A DNA stretch of 64,000 bases from contig JACAXG010000092.1 of NCBI GenBank assembly GCA_018881555.1, positions 1,124,809 to 1,188,808 on the forward strand, written 5' to 3'. This DNA comes from Amblyornis subalaris. Taxonomy: Eukaryota > Chordata > Aves > Passeriformes > Ptilonorhynchidae. A program made the position numbers and the translations under genes. Of this stretch, positions 1 through 12,342 are shown piece by piece. How positions within the stretch are numbered: position 1 is the stretch's first letter; every line of letters starts with the position of its first letter. The notes below the pieces were generated by a model. That model was not told the origin of the DNA. It saw only the letters and a list, made by a program, of their open reading frames with translations, and ran no database searches.

Positions 1-943
1 TTCATCCCTTGTCTTTTGGGAATGTTTTACCATTATGGCTGTCGTTTCTGGCAGGTGACTATTTAATTTATTCTTTAAAAATGCTTGCAATGGAGGACAA
101 AACCCCTTTAACAGTCTATTCCTGTGTGATGCTGTCTCTTAAGTGGGAAACTTCCTGAATAGCAGATCTAAATCTTCCTTCCTGCTGTTTAAGCCCACTA
201 ATTCTTGTTTCATTCTTTACAGAAATGGAAAATAGGTTATACCTCATGCCTGTTTGCAATTTAATACCTCTACTAGGTATTATATTGTTGTTTTTTTCCT
301 CTTGGGAGTTATGATTCCAGTATTCTTCATCAGTCATACTTCCTGGGTCTTAGATAATTTTTCTGTTTCCTGAGCTCCTGCTAATTAGTATAACTTCTAG
401 GGCGTAGTATGTCCAATCAGTTCTAATACTCTTACATTTGTCTATAAACTCATATTTAAATACTATTATGATGGTTTTATGTATTTAACTCAGTACAAGG
501 TTCTTGTTGGAGTTAATACTGAGTCTGTAAAGAGTCAGAGGAGACCTCCGCTTGGATAATCTTGTAAAAGCATGAACACTCACATGTGGAAATCAAAGCA
601 TTTAAGTTAGTGGGTTTTTTGCCTTTACTCCGTTTTTGTTCCCCAAGCAAGGTGTGGGCTGCTGGGCCAGCCCGTGTGTGTAGCCGCCAAGGGTGGCCCA
701 GGCTGCACACAGCTGGTTCCAGCTGGCTCCACCAGCCCCACCACATATGTGACATCGCAAACTGAAAAGAGGTCAAAGATGTAATATTTAAATCTATATT
801 TTGAAATAAACTAAATTTATTAAAAGCATTGACAAGTTGCAGTATGTGAGGGCCACATGTCTTGACTCTACCTCTTCTTGTCATTTCAAACAGCTGAATA
901 CCACTGGAACCAGGAGTGGTAGCTGTATTTGGTCTTTTCCATG
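1..943. other. AT-rich unique sequence, no gene seen
   Basis: No repeat family, RNA gene or convincing open frame was recognised. Open frames on the minus strand at 116-337 and 513-884 have no recognisable domain and look like chance. Confidence 0.6.
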
Positions 944-991
944 TTTCTTTTCTCTTTCTCTCTTTCTTTTTCTTCTTCTTCTCCTCTTTTT
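944..991. repeat. Homopyrimidine tract
   Basis: About 48 consecutive pyrimidines made of T runs, CT and CTT units, ending just before tggagttttg. It is low-complexity DNA with no coding signal. A pyrimidine tract of this kind resembles a splice-acceptor tract, but no AG follows at the expected distance with an open frame behind it. Confidence 0.85.
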
Positions 992-1259
992 GGAGTTTTG
1001 AGTAACTTAAAATCAGATGGGCTTGGAGTTTGCTAAACTGAATGGGCTAAGTTACTGCTTTGTGAAATATTTTATGTTGATTGAATGCTGATCCAACGTT
1101 TAGCAAAGTTCTCTGATTTTTTGAAGTTGCCAGTAAAGATTTTTTTGTTGTTGTTTTGACCTCTTGAGAATATCTTTTTTGTTATTTCTCCTGTGTGTCT
1201 AACCCAGAGTACAGAAATAAAAATGTAAGCCCTTTTAAGAGGCTTGTTGAGCAAGTTTT

Positions 1260-2480
1260 TGAGGCCTTACACCCCACTTCTCTGGCTTGTTGTGTTGTCT
1301 AGCCAGATGGACTTCATCTCTTCCAAGAAGCTGTTAACCTTCAAAGAGAATCCCATACTCACAAACCCTGAAGTCAAAAGCAGCTCCACAAACAGTTATT
1401 AAACTGCAGAACTTTTCAATTCCTGCTCAGGCCATTCCACCTTAACAGCAGAATTGAAGAGAACATCACCTGGCTCCCCCACATGTTTAAGCACTGCACC
1501 TAGAATCCTGCCATCATGTTTGATGCTTTCCAGATCACCCTGGCAGTGTGATTGGCATCTGCCTGGAGGAGTAGCTGGAGTAGTAGCTGACAGGCTGGGT
1601 GAGCTTAGATAATCACAACATCCAGGACTCGAGGAAGCAGCAAACATTCCTAGATGACAAATTTGGTATAGCGGCCAGGGACCTCCAATAATCTTTAGTA
1701 GTCCCCTACTACTGTTCTTCACAGCTTCCTTCTAGTGGTCCCGAGTATCTCAGACACAGCGCTGAGAGATGCTTCATCTGATGGCATTCCAAGCTTCTCT
1801 CCAAATACAATGGCAGTTAATCCATTCTGTAATTTCAAGTCATAAGGTGGGACGACAGCATTCCTCCTGGTACAAGAAGTCACTGGCTTCCAGCTTTAAC
1901 CTTGATGGTAGTTTCCACTTTCCAGCTTTATGATGCATACTCTTCATGGCCTTCTGCTGCAGGGAAAAGTTCTTGAAGCTGAAAAGTCTTCAAGAAAATC
2001 CAGTTGTTCTTTCTCACCTCCATTGATGCTGCACAGTATGATGGCCTCCTCCCCATAGCTCTTTCATGATGGCTTCTCAATAACTCATCCCTCCTGCAGA
2101 CTAGAAGACCATACAAGACATCAGCAAGAAGTCTCAGACAATTCCTACAGCCTGAGGCTTGCAGAGCTCAGGTTGCTTCTGAAGCTCTGAGTCCCAAAGT
2201 CCAACCGGAAATGGAAAGTCAGTCCAGCAGTGCCCATGGACGGTTCCCTGAGGCATATGATCACCATATCTCAAGAGTGTGAATGCTGGATACAGAAAAT
2301 GTATTAGTCCTCCTGCCCTCCTTGTCATACTCTTCTGTGCAAACTGCTGTGTTTCAGAAGCTGTGCTCTGGACCTGGCTCTTACACAGGTTTCTCCACAT
2401 GCATGGGTTAAAAGGGTGCTTCATGCTTCCTAAAGTCTTCAGGTCCCTAAGGCTTCAGACACACTTTGATGAAAGACAGC
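1260..2480 (-). pseudogene. Unidentified decayed segment, possible pseudogene or old repeat
   Basis: This block is less AT-rich than its flanks and looks word-rich, as if derived from coding or repeat DNA. Read on the minus strand it gives three separate open frames (2134-2424, 1928-2116, 1399-1722) with stops and apparent frame changes between them. Another frame around 1715-1850 gives a plausible peptide stretch that includes FGEKLGMPSDEASLSAV. I do not recognise the protein, and no start, splice sites or poly(A) tail are evident. It could be a processed pseudogene, the internal part of an old transposable element, or chance. Orientation is inferred only from which strand has longer open runs. 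Confidence is in the segment being non-random, not in any function. Confidence 0.25.
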
Positions 2481-2547
2481 TGTGAAGGTCTGTTACAAGC
2501 TGCTTGAGCTACACTTACCTTGTATTTAGTTTTGCTTAGAAACTTAA

Positions 2548-2862
2548 CACTGTAAAGTCTCTAAGTGTCACATCTATGTGTCTTTTAAGTACGTCCAGAG
2601 ATGTTGACCTAGCCACTTCCCAGGACAGCCTGTTCCAGTGCTTGACAACCCTTTCTGTGAAGAAATATTTCCTGAATCTAAACCTCCTCTGATGCAACTT
2701 GAGGCCGTTTCCTCTCATCTCGTGTAACTTGGGTAAAGAGACCAATACCCACCTTGTTACACACTCCTTTCACGTAGTTGTAGAGAGTTTTAAGGTCTCC
2801 TCTGAGCCTTCTTTTCTCTAGGTTAAACAACCTCCATTCCCTCAGCCACTTCTCAGCAGGAG
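2548..2862 (-). mobile_element. CR1 LINE, 3' end fragment
   Basis: The plus strand reads as the reverse complement of the CR1 3' region. It contains the antisense of the familiar segments for a single lone tract: ttcccaggacagcctgttcc, gtgaagaaatatttcctgaa and ggttaaacaacctcc-ttccctcagcc. On the minus strand the translation of 2536-2745 carries [13 protein letters not shown], the usual C-terminal end of CR1 ORF2. The copy is 5'-truncated, as most CR1 insertions are, and lacks the octamer tail, so its 3' end is eroded or lost. Divergence from the family pattern is moderate. No target duplication is expected for CR1. Confidence 0.92.
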
Positions 2863-5800
2863 GAGCAGCAGAAACACTCAGATTCTTCCAAGGGTTCCCT
2901 GGAGTTCACAGATAGCAGGACAAGTACCCGGAAGGTCAAGATGATCTCAAGATAATAAAGAAGATTCCAGGGTCTGCTGTGCAAACTGGTGAATCAGCTG
3001 GGTGTCCCTGTCATTTGCTCTATGTCAAAAGTATGCCGTGTTGAAGGACCAAAGCTTGGGACAAAAACCAGGGAGTGTGAGACACACTGATTGTATAACA
3101 CATCCTGTGTATCACTTCCAGTATCATGATTATTATCTTTCTTCCCTAGTACAGATTCAATATAAATACTGCATCCATATTTGGTAGAGGAGCATTCATA
3201 TTTCTGTGTAAAATCAATATAAAAACCTAAAGTGTATCAGTACCTTGAAGGATGTAGACCTGCTCTGTGTTTTTTCACAACAGAAAGAGGAAGAGAAGGA
3301 AGAGACCACGAATGGAAATTGAAATAATTCTATTTCAAGGTGAAATAATGTCTTGCTGAGAACATGAGAAAAATAGGTAATCCTATTGCAACTTTTTGTA
3401 GGTTAACCTGCCAAGAAGTTACTCCTTAACTGCTTAGTTACTCCATTGTAAAGATGGGCAGGCAAAAGGATCACAGTCCTTCCTAATAATTAAGACATGT
3501 CTTAGCAGTCTCAAGAAATTTACACATATGTATCTAAGACTTTCTGTGCACCTTGGTACAGACTTATGTAACTACCTTTAAAAACTCTCTAGCCACTGTA
3601 TGCCTCAGCTTTGCATATCTGTAGGATGTAAGAATTTCTCACAAGAAAGATGCAATTATGGTAATAGCAACTATGAGGATGTTCAACAGCAATAGCTTTT
3701 TACATAGAAAGCTGAAATATTTCAGTGTTAAGATGACTGACTTGACTAAAAATTTTTATGGTACAACTGGTCTCCCTCTTATAGAGGTTATGCTGTTGTA
3801 CAAACTCCAGTTATTGCCTGTAGTTTTTTTAACTAAGTTAAAATAAAATATTCTTCAGGCATATTTTTTCTTTCCCCAGATATGACATTGTAGAGGGAGA
3901 ATAACATAATGCACATTTAAATTAATCAGTATAAAATAGAACAATTTAAAGTACTAAATTTAAGAAAGCATCTATTAGCTAAAATTAGATGCATCCCGAT
4001 GGTATTTTAATAACCCTGTTTTCAACCTGTAAAACTCAATTTTATTTTTCAAAAACAGGGAAACCAGCAAATCAGAAAAAATCACCGCAAGCCTTTGTGT
4101 AGGACAAGAGCAAAGGGATGATTACTTAATTACCTTCCCTGGTTCTTTTTTTTCTCTTTTTCTAAATAATTTGTTGTCTAATGATTCTGAGAAAGAACAA
4201 GACCAAAAGAAATACTACTCTTTCATAGGTTCTGATCTGTTTGTATACCTGCAAGTTGTGTTGTGGTAACACACATGGCAATGCATGAGCAGTATTTCCT
4301 AGGAAGTCTAATTTAGAAGGTTCATGCCATCAACCACACCATGCAGCACCTAAGCAGCAGGTGGGTGGAAGGCTGAGAAATACTGCCAGCAATACCTAGG
4401 TCTCAGGGCAGGAGGAAGAAATTTAAGTTGCAGAATATTTGCAACATTTTTCAAAACCAAATGATGAAAACCCTTTTCATTTAGATTTTCACTGCATCAG
4501 AAAACAGCATTTTGACCTTACTAACCTTACACGCTGTATTTAGTAGTAGTACAAATGGAACAGTATCAAAGACAGAAACATTAACATTTGGTTGAATGTT
4601 CAGAATCAGGATGTCTATCCAAAATTATGGCAGCCTTCTCCAGGGTCTTGCTATTCTCTGTCCCTCCCAGATGTATTTCCTCTACTGCTCTCAGTTCCAG
4701 CAAACTCAATGCCAAAATGTGTTTTTCCTCCCACTTTCATTTCTGCATCCTATTAGCTATTTTTCCTCCTGCAGTGTGAGGCTCGAGGAATAGTACAATT
4801 TGTAGCTGTGAAGGATGTGATGTAAGCAGCAGTACAAAGTTAGAGAATTTGATAGATATGTCTTTTCTATTTTTGTTTTCTGTATCTCATTTCAGACCTT
4901 GTTGATGGATGTGAGAAATAGATATCAAGCAATGATAGGAAACAGTCAATGACAGCCTCCTGCAGCACTGCATTACAACACAAGATGAAAAAAGCTGATC
5001 AAGAAGACTGCCAGGAGCTGGCATGGAATTGACATTAGAAACTTACGATGCTCCTAGTCATTTGCCAGGTTCTCCCTGTCCTCAAAACTATTGGCAATTG
5101 TGTCATGTACCTGAATTGAGATTTCAACAACTTAATGAGAAATTCAATATGGGTAACCACACTGGCACCCAAAACTCCTCCCTTTTAGATTGTAAGACAG
5201 GTCTAGACATTGCTTGACCACTCCTTGCTTCAAAAGAAGTGAGGTCGGACCTTCAGAGTCCACCATTATGAAACTCTATTAATAAGATGAAATTCTCTAA
5301 AATAATTTGAAATTTTGGCTGTCTTTGAGATCATACTGCTTACAGCAGACTGTCACTATGATAAAAGAACCTACAACTGTATACTCAACTTCAGAATGGC
5401 TTGGCTTAAATTGAATTCAAAAATATAAATAAATTTCTCAAGATGCAAACAGTTTTCTCACCACAGACAAAGGTAATGTGGCTAAACTCAGACAGAATGT
5501 CAGACACTGAGAACCCTAAAGAGAATAACAATGCCTCAAAAAGCAAATACCAGCATTTCTAAATAGAGATTTTAGGGTAAGGGAGTTTCAAGAGTCCTGA
5601 ATTGATACTAATGAAGCCATCCCTTCACAATATAATTAAGATCTATAAGCTTTTATTTTTAACCAGTTCACAGAATCCATGCCTACTTCAGAAAACATGG
5701 TGTAACATTTTTATAGGAGAACGCAAAACTTAAGTGAGTGGAAAGATTAAAAGTATTCTCCTCCTCATAACTAAGCCATTTTACTCTGCTTGATCTATAC

Positions 5801-6659
5801 ATATCTATACATTCATAGTCTTCTCCAAGTGAAATTATATCTACAGGATAAAGGAATATCAGAAGTAAATACAAGAAAACTAATTCCTCAGTCCTATATG
5901 GGAGTCATTTTGGACTTTCAGAAAATGATTTTACAACAGGTGCAAAATATAAGTGAAATTAAAGTTGTTGTAGGAATTTCTGTAGAATACCTCAAGTTTT
6001 CAAAGAAAAATTAGATAATCTAGATAATTCATAAATTCATTATCCTTTTTAGAGACTCAGAGTAATCCCAAAGAAATAAAGACAGGAGTAGAACTTAGTA
6101 TGTGTCACAGATTATCTGATGTACCATCTACTACAGAACACAGACAGACAGACAGAAAGCACATACAGTAAGCACACATCTAAAGGTAAGGATGCAAAAA
6201 AAAAAAAAGATTCTCCTACATTTCTTGTAAATAACACTTTCAGAGCTGCTCCTTTAGGCAATTTAAGAAAAGTAAGTTATGTCAATAAAAAAATCATGCC
6301 TGTGCCTGCAATGTCATTTTAATGCAACCATACTATAAATCAATTTAGTGCAACCTAAGCTCTCAAGCAAGCCTGTTGCATCTCTTCTTTCCATTGCAAC
6401 AGAATTAGAAAATAACATACACCTTGATTACGATCTTCTTTCCTTGACTGTAAATCAGGAGCCATTGAAATCAATAGATATACTTCCGATTTATAAACTC
6501 CGTGCATGTGTTGCAAATGGAGTGATGCACTTCACTTGTAAGAGAGAAGCAACAGTATACTTTATTAAAGCAGTGAGTTAATGAAAAAATCAATGTTAAA
6601 TTCAACAGTGGTTTAATTAGATTTGACGGCAAGGCACACATGATTATGTACTTCAGAGA
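2863..6659. other. Unique AT-rich sequence
   Basis: About 3.8 kb with no gene, RNA or transposon recognised. Small low-complexity items include an (ACAG)n-like stretch near 6137-6157 and a run of A at about 6197-6209. The open frames here are 60-77 codons, overlap on both strands, and show no domain. Confidence 0.55.
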
Positions 6660-7330
6660 GGACAAGGTCAGATAAAGCTCTCAGGGAGACCCTCCTGTTG
6701 AGTCACGAGGTTCTTAAAGGACCCCTTGGAGTTCTGAACTCCTTCTCAGAGAGGAGTCTTGGTGCTGCTGGATCCAGTCCTAGTCCTAGACTTGGTCAAT
6801 CATTTATGACTAAAGGATTATATGTGTACAATCAATCTTTTATATCACTTAGATAAGATTTCAAAGTTTAGCCCACTATTAATCGCTTACCAAGAACCTG
6901 TTTTTGCAAGGAATAGTTCAACCCCCAGGAGTAACCTGGAGAGCTGTCCCTACTTGAGGGGAGATCCCAGCATGCAGCCCACTGCTGTGCAGGAGAGCTC
7001 AATGGGCCTTGAGCTGTCCACTACTTATGGAGTAAGTTGATTTACTTATAGTCATACCTGCATGCTTGCAAGGCATCTCTGTCACTGCTCCAAACAGCCT
7101 TGGCTACCACGTTGTCATCCCCCCCCCAAAGTCCACAGTAAACTGGCTGCAGCCATCACAGGTTATGGATTAAGTGGGGGAAGGGTGGGGGGAAGCACAC
7201 CTTCACAGCATGGTATACAACACTTCTGAGTTCTAGCCTTCCTTCACCATAAGGGGTAAAAAACAATTGATTAAACCTTTTGTCTGTGCACTATAACTNA
7301 TCTTTTCCTCCGGTTTATATAATGTAGTAT
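6660..7330 (+). mobile_element. Degraded LTR-like interspersed repeat (tentative)
   Basis: The block contains phrases that I associate with avian LTR-type repeats: an early gttgagtcacgaggttctta segment, gtacaatcaatcttttatat followed by a run resembling taagatttcaaagttta, and a G-rich stretch near 7175-7195. It is richer in non-AT words than its flanks. Termini, target duplications and a poly(A) signal could not be fixed, so the limits are approximate and the strand is a guess. It could be a non-autonomous ERV LTR or another middle-repetitive family. A repeat-library alignment is needed to name it. Confidence 0.4.
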
Positions 7331-8826
7331 TTTTCTCCTCAGTCATATGTTAGCTTACACAATTTTTAAAAAAAATATTTTCACGGCATCAAGCTTGAAA
7401 CTGAGACCTGAAATAGATTATTTTCTTTGAGGAGTCTACAGCCAACACCAGAGTAATTACACTAATTTGTATTTACTTAAAAAAAAAAAAAAGGAAAATA
7501 ATGAACTTTGGATTCTTCAAAACAGCAAAGGTTCACGTAATGACATGTATATATATACTCAGTGCAGTGAAAATAATCTCAGTATTTACCCACAAGAGCA
7601 AATATTTCCAGGATTCACAACCCAGAGCAAAGGTGAAAGTAGGCTTTGTGCTCCAGTCCTGATTACCCTTTCATTACTAAACAAAGCAGTCCACATGCTG
7701 CTTTGAGGTGCATTTGGTGACAAGGACTCCAGCAGAGGTGGAGTTGTGTATGGAAATTACAGGAGCTAATGTCCACATCAGCTTTCCTAAAATCATGGAG
7801 CTGGTACCAGAGACAATCTCTCCTTTAGCAGGCATGAGGAAGAGGCAGAGTGAGCTGAAGCTTTTTTTTTGTGCAGCACACACCTGAATCCCTTGACCTA
7901 TATGCATACAACATTAAAAAAAACCCCAAAACCTAAACAAAAGCATTATTTGAACCTTAGTCATAGCAATAATTAGTGTCAGTCAGGAAGAGGTATTTGG
8001 AAAAGAGCAAATATTTGGAGAAGAATTTCCGTGAAAGAGTTCTACTTCTCACTGAATTGTCTCCAACAGGACAAATCTGAACTTGTGCCAGAATTTAAAT
8101 TCTTCTCACCAATACAGGAGCTAAAGTAACTCTGTTGATTTACACCGGACACCAAGAAGAAAAATTATAAAAGTGGAAAATACAATGATTCCATTTGTAG
8201 CCAGAAAACTCAGACATTTCATATGACTCTCAAGCTGACCACAGAGATGCACTGCAATTGCAAAGCTACATGACAGATGAAAGCTGCTAGGAGACATCCT
8301 TTTGTTTAGAACTCTGGGAGGCTTCAGTGAACACAGATTTACATCCGTATATTTGTTTTAATATTTCAGTCACCATAGAGCAAGATATCCTGGAAAACAA
8401 GAGAATCATTAAACATCAGAAAATTTGTGTAGGTAGTCATTTATCTGAACTCATCCTGATGGTAGTCTTATGTGTGCTCTGTTCTTTGCCTTCAGTGACA
8501 TTTATTTTCTTTTATAAAAGCAATACTTATGAGAAGGAATAACTTATTAATAGCAGCCAGAAAATGTATGTTGATATCAAGTTGGTGATTGAGAGCTTGA
8601 GCTGAGATTTTTGTTCATTTTAACACATATACTCAGAAGATATTTTGGTCTCACCCTAAAACTGGGAAACCAATTTGTGCCTTTCATTTAAAAAAAAAAA
8701 CAACAAACAAAAAAACCTTTATGTTTTAATGTGCTCTAGTTTTCAAAGATAATACACACCAGTGCTACTATCATCATGCAGATAATCCTTTTTTCCTACA
8801 GTTAGAACTGGAAAAGCAAGACAATT
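7331..8826. other. Unique AT-rich sequence with A runs
   Basis: No gene recognised. Contains A runs near 7479-7492 and 8691-8717, plus a T run near 7862. One N occurs upstream at 7299, the only ambiguous base noticed before about 32.2 kb. Confidence 0.55.
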
Positions 8827-8860
8827 GGTTTCGTATGGAATTCGGTTTCATATGGAATTA
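8827..8860. repeat. Two-copy 17-bp tandem duplication
   Basis: Two adjacent 17-bp copies, ggtttcgtatggaattc (8827-8843) and ggtttcatatggaatta (8844-8860), differ at two positions. This is a recent local tandem duplication in otherwise unique DNA. No function is apparent. Confidence 0.85.
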
Positions 8861-11403
8861 TAATTGAAACTAAATTTTTATTCTGCATTCACCAATCTTC
8901 CACGTGAAGAATAAAAGTTTTGCTTCACCTTCATTTGGAAAAATATTTTAGGTTCCAAAATTCCAGTTAGCAGGAAAATAGTCTATTACCTTCATTTTCC
9001 TAGCTTGATAAAGGATAATAGTTTTTATCCAATTGTCTTAGTTATTTGCTATAACAAATGACAAGATACAATAATGACACCACGCTGGTACTTTCAGGTG
9101 CAGCAATAAATGTACTATAAAGAAGTCCATGCTGAAGAAGTCTGCATTAGACAAAATCATATGTTTTCAGCAAGACCTTTGTGTCTTCTGTTCCTGTATG
9201 TTTATTGCTCAAGGTCTTCGTGAATGATGTTGGAAGAGCAAGGCACGTAGGAAAGGTTCAGTTCAGTGCTATGTTTTCGAGATTTTTTCCAGGGGTGGCC
9301 TTTTTGTTATTTTTAGCTTTATTAGACATTGCTGCAAAACATGTCATCACACCATTCTTGATTCATGCACAGGGACTCTCCAATCACTTCGTGTAGAGGT
9401 CTGTAACAAATAGTGACAGCTGAAAGAAAGACTGTCAAAATTAAGTAAAAGAGAATTTTTTTCTTTATGATTTTTTTTTGTTTGTTTGATCAGTGGGCAG
9501 CTACTTGCATCACAGGATGACAAAAATACTCTTGCTCCCTAAACAATGGTCTAAAATTGACACAAATTCTTTAAATCCTGAATAAAATCTTCCTAATTAG
9601 GACTGCATATGCAGAGTTACTTCTTCCAATTTATCTGACAGTCACCAGGGTGACAGGTGAACAAAATCAGGGCAAGAGGAAAAAAAAGGATGAAAAAAAT
9701 GCACACAGTGGTTATCTGAAATATTTCCAAGGAACGCTCAATATCATAAGAACACAGTATATTTCCACATGCATTTTCAAGATTAAAGCATCAACTTCCT
9801 GAAGTGAGTTACGACTTCAATCCTGGAAGAAATATGTAAATGCATGTAGAGAGGGTCAAAATACTATAGGGAAGACCAAGTCCAGACTTTTGTAAAAAAG
9901 GATTCATATTACCTGCACATACCTGGAAGAGATATATAACTTACATAAAAAAAGATAAAAAAATAGCTTTGAGAAATTAGACAAAAACTGTAACTAATTA
10001 AATCTAAGATTAAAAATAAAACAGGTTGTATAATACATGTGACGACTATACAGTGTCTCCTGACCCTGGAATCTTCTTCCATTCTGTTTTCCTAATATGT
10101 CAAAGACTCAGCCCCAGTCTCTCACACCACGTTGAAGGTGCAGTTATCTATTGAGAGAAAAGAAACAGCTGAATCACTCACCTGAGCCACAAGATAATAG
10201 CAACTAGCACAAGTAAAGATCAATACATGGGCTGGCAGGTTGATGGCATTTTTTAAAGCACCAAATTATATTCAACAATGAAAAAACACAAGCAGTTTAG
10301 TAGAAGGTGTTGTTATGTGTTGATTAATTGATTCACACTGAACCCCTAGAAATCTGCCACCCTTACAGAATACATTCACAGCGACATATGGCACCTTTAA
10401 ATATGAAAAACATGGGGTTTTCTTGGATAAGGGCACTTGTCAATTAGTAAGAGTGGGAACAATTTTAAAGTAGGAGGAATTGCAGCTTTCAACATCTACA
10501 TGCAAAGACAGATAAAATTACTTATAATAAGACAGTGATGGCAAAAATCACTTCACTAAGCAACACTGAACAGCCATTGTTTTAAGAAACAATGACATGC
10601 AACATGTTGAATTGAAGGACAAGCAGAAACAGAATTCCTCACAGATAAATGCTTACTGGGATGATTTTAGTTAGTAAAGGAATGATTGCATATAATAGAT
10701 CAACAAAATATTATGCACGAATACGAATTCTGGACTACCAACTTCGTTGCTCTGTCCTTGTGAGTGTAACTGGTGATATATGTATTTTATGAGACATATG
10801 TAGATATTACATACACACAGGCAAGAAAAGACTCTTAGAAAAAAATCAAAACATCAGTTTTTCAATCTGTCTGTGACATGTTTCTATTTATACTTCTTTG
10901 ATGTTTCGATTGAAGAAAACAGATTTTCAATGTGAAGCTAGTGACTATAAAGCATGCACAAGTGCTGGATGCAACTACCGAGTCAATGAGGAGACCAAAC
11001 GACAGTTAATTCTTCTGTTTAGTGTCGGACATGAACTATAAAGTGGTGTTCAGAACACTTCCATTTCCAGTGGACCAGCTGACAAGTTAGTAAGAGCCTT
11101 TATACAGATCTCTGTGTAATGAGAGATGAAGATTAAACTAGAAGGCTTTTCACAGATTCAATTGACCACTTGCAGTTAGACATGCAAATTGATATGAAAT
11201 GGTCTAAATAGAGCAAAGCAGAGCTCTTACATTTGTTGAGACTCAGTAGAGTGGCTTTTCTGAATCCTTTTACAACTATTTTGGCAGTCAGCCTTCCCAT
11301 TTCAAACCCATGCCGCCGTGACACAGGTGCCTTGAGCTGCTCCAGTGGCCAGAGAGGGAGTGTCTGGGAGCAGGTCTGCCAGTGGCCCAGCCCCTCTACA
11401 GCA
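8861..11403. other. Unique sequence
   Basis: No gene or transposon recognised. A short GC-richer piece at about 11330-11403 directly precedes the CR1 and may belong to it, but I could not align it to the family pattern. Confidence 0.5.
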
Positions 11404-11817
11404 GGGGAAGCCGTAGGAGGAGCAGCTTAGGTCACTTGTCTTGTTCAGCCTGGAGGAGACTGAGGGAAGACCTCATCCCAGTCCACAGATTCCTCACAAG
11501 CGGAAGTGGAGAGGCAGGCACTGTTCTATTCTCTCTGCTGCCTGGTGACAAGACCCAAGGAAATGACCTGAAGTTGTGTCAGGGGAGGGATAGCCTGGAT
11601 ATCAGGCAAAGATTCTTCACAGAGGGTGGTTGGGCACTGGAACAGGCTCCCTGGGGAAGTGGTCACAGCACCAAGCCTGACAGAGTTCAAGAAGTATTTG
11701 GACAATGCTTTCAGGCACATGGTGTGACTCTTGAGCTGTCCTGCACAGAGCCAGGAGTTGAACTCAATGATTCTTGTGGGTCCCATCCAACTCAGGAAGT
11801 CTATGATTCTGTGACAC
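11404..11817 (+). mobile_element. CR1 LINE, 3' end fragment
   Basis: Sense-strand CR1. It begins near the ORF2 C-terminal end (ggaagccgtaggaggagcag, then a tract like 'tcacttg..tgttcagcctgg') and runs through a tract like 'cactggaacaggctccctgg'. It continues with ttcaagaagtatttggacaa, aggcacatggtgtgact and cttgtgggtcccatccaact. It ends in ctatgattctgtgac, the octamer-type CR1 3' terminus. The wording matches the CR1 subgroup that ends with 'ctctcaggcacatggtgtga', shared with 49014-49158. A 149-codon open frame over it (11382-11831) is in the wrong frame for ORF2 and is not a gene. Confidence 0.95.
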
Positions 11818-12286
11818 ACCTTTTCAAATGAACACCTCCATCAAAATTTCCCAGTTGCTTTTGCATGTACCCTGCAATTTAAACATGAAACCAGTATCTA
11901 TTTCCCAGGTTATAGATTGTGTATAGCACATTTCATATACACATGATGTGAACTTTGCACAGAATAGCCAAACACAAATACGCATGGAAAAAGCAAATAT
12001 TAATCTGTAAAAGATTATGAAAGAAATCCTTTGGATTAGCCCATATTCAGAAAAACTATGTTGTCTATAACTCCTGAAGTATGTACTATGGGACTACACA
12101 AATTATTGAAAAATATTCCTCATCACAGCAATTACTTCCTCATGACTTACCAATGCAACAACTGAAAATCTCTGTAAAGGGACTGCTAACAGATAAGAGG
12201 TCTGAAAACAACAGAATTCACCAACAGAATGATCCCTTTTATTTTGCTCAAGACCCTGTTTACAGGCAAAGAGAATGTGCAGCTAT
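11818..12286. other. Unique sequence
   Basis: Nothing recognised between the CR1 and the microsatellite. Confidence 0.55.
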
Positions 12287-12342
12287 ATCTGTCTATCTAT
12301 CTGTCTATCTATCTGTCTGTCTATCTATCTATCTGTCTATCC
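12287..12342. repeat. Compound (CTAT)n/(CTGT)n microsatellite
   Basis: About 14 tetranucleotide units alternate CTAT and CTGT, for example tctgtctatctatctgtc. A 187-codon open frame (12081-12644) runs through it and translates it as YLSVYLSVCLSIYLSI. That shows the frame is stop-free because of the repeat and not because it is coding. The locus is likely polymorphic in length. Confidence 0.95.

Noticed and set aside
11382..11831. 149-codon plus-strand open frame
   Set aside because: It lies almost wholly on the CR1 3' end in a frame other than ORF2, and the sequence is explained by the repeat.
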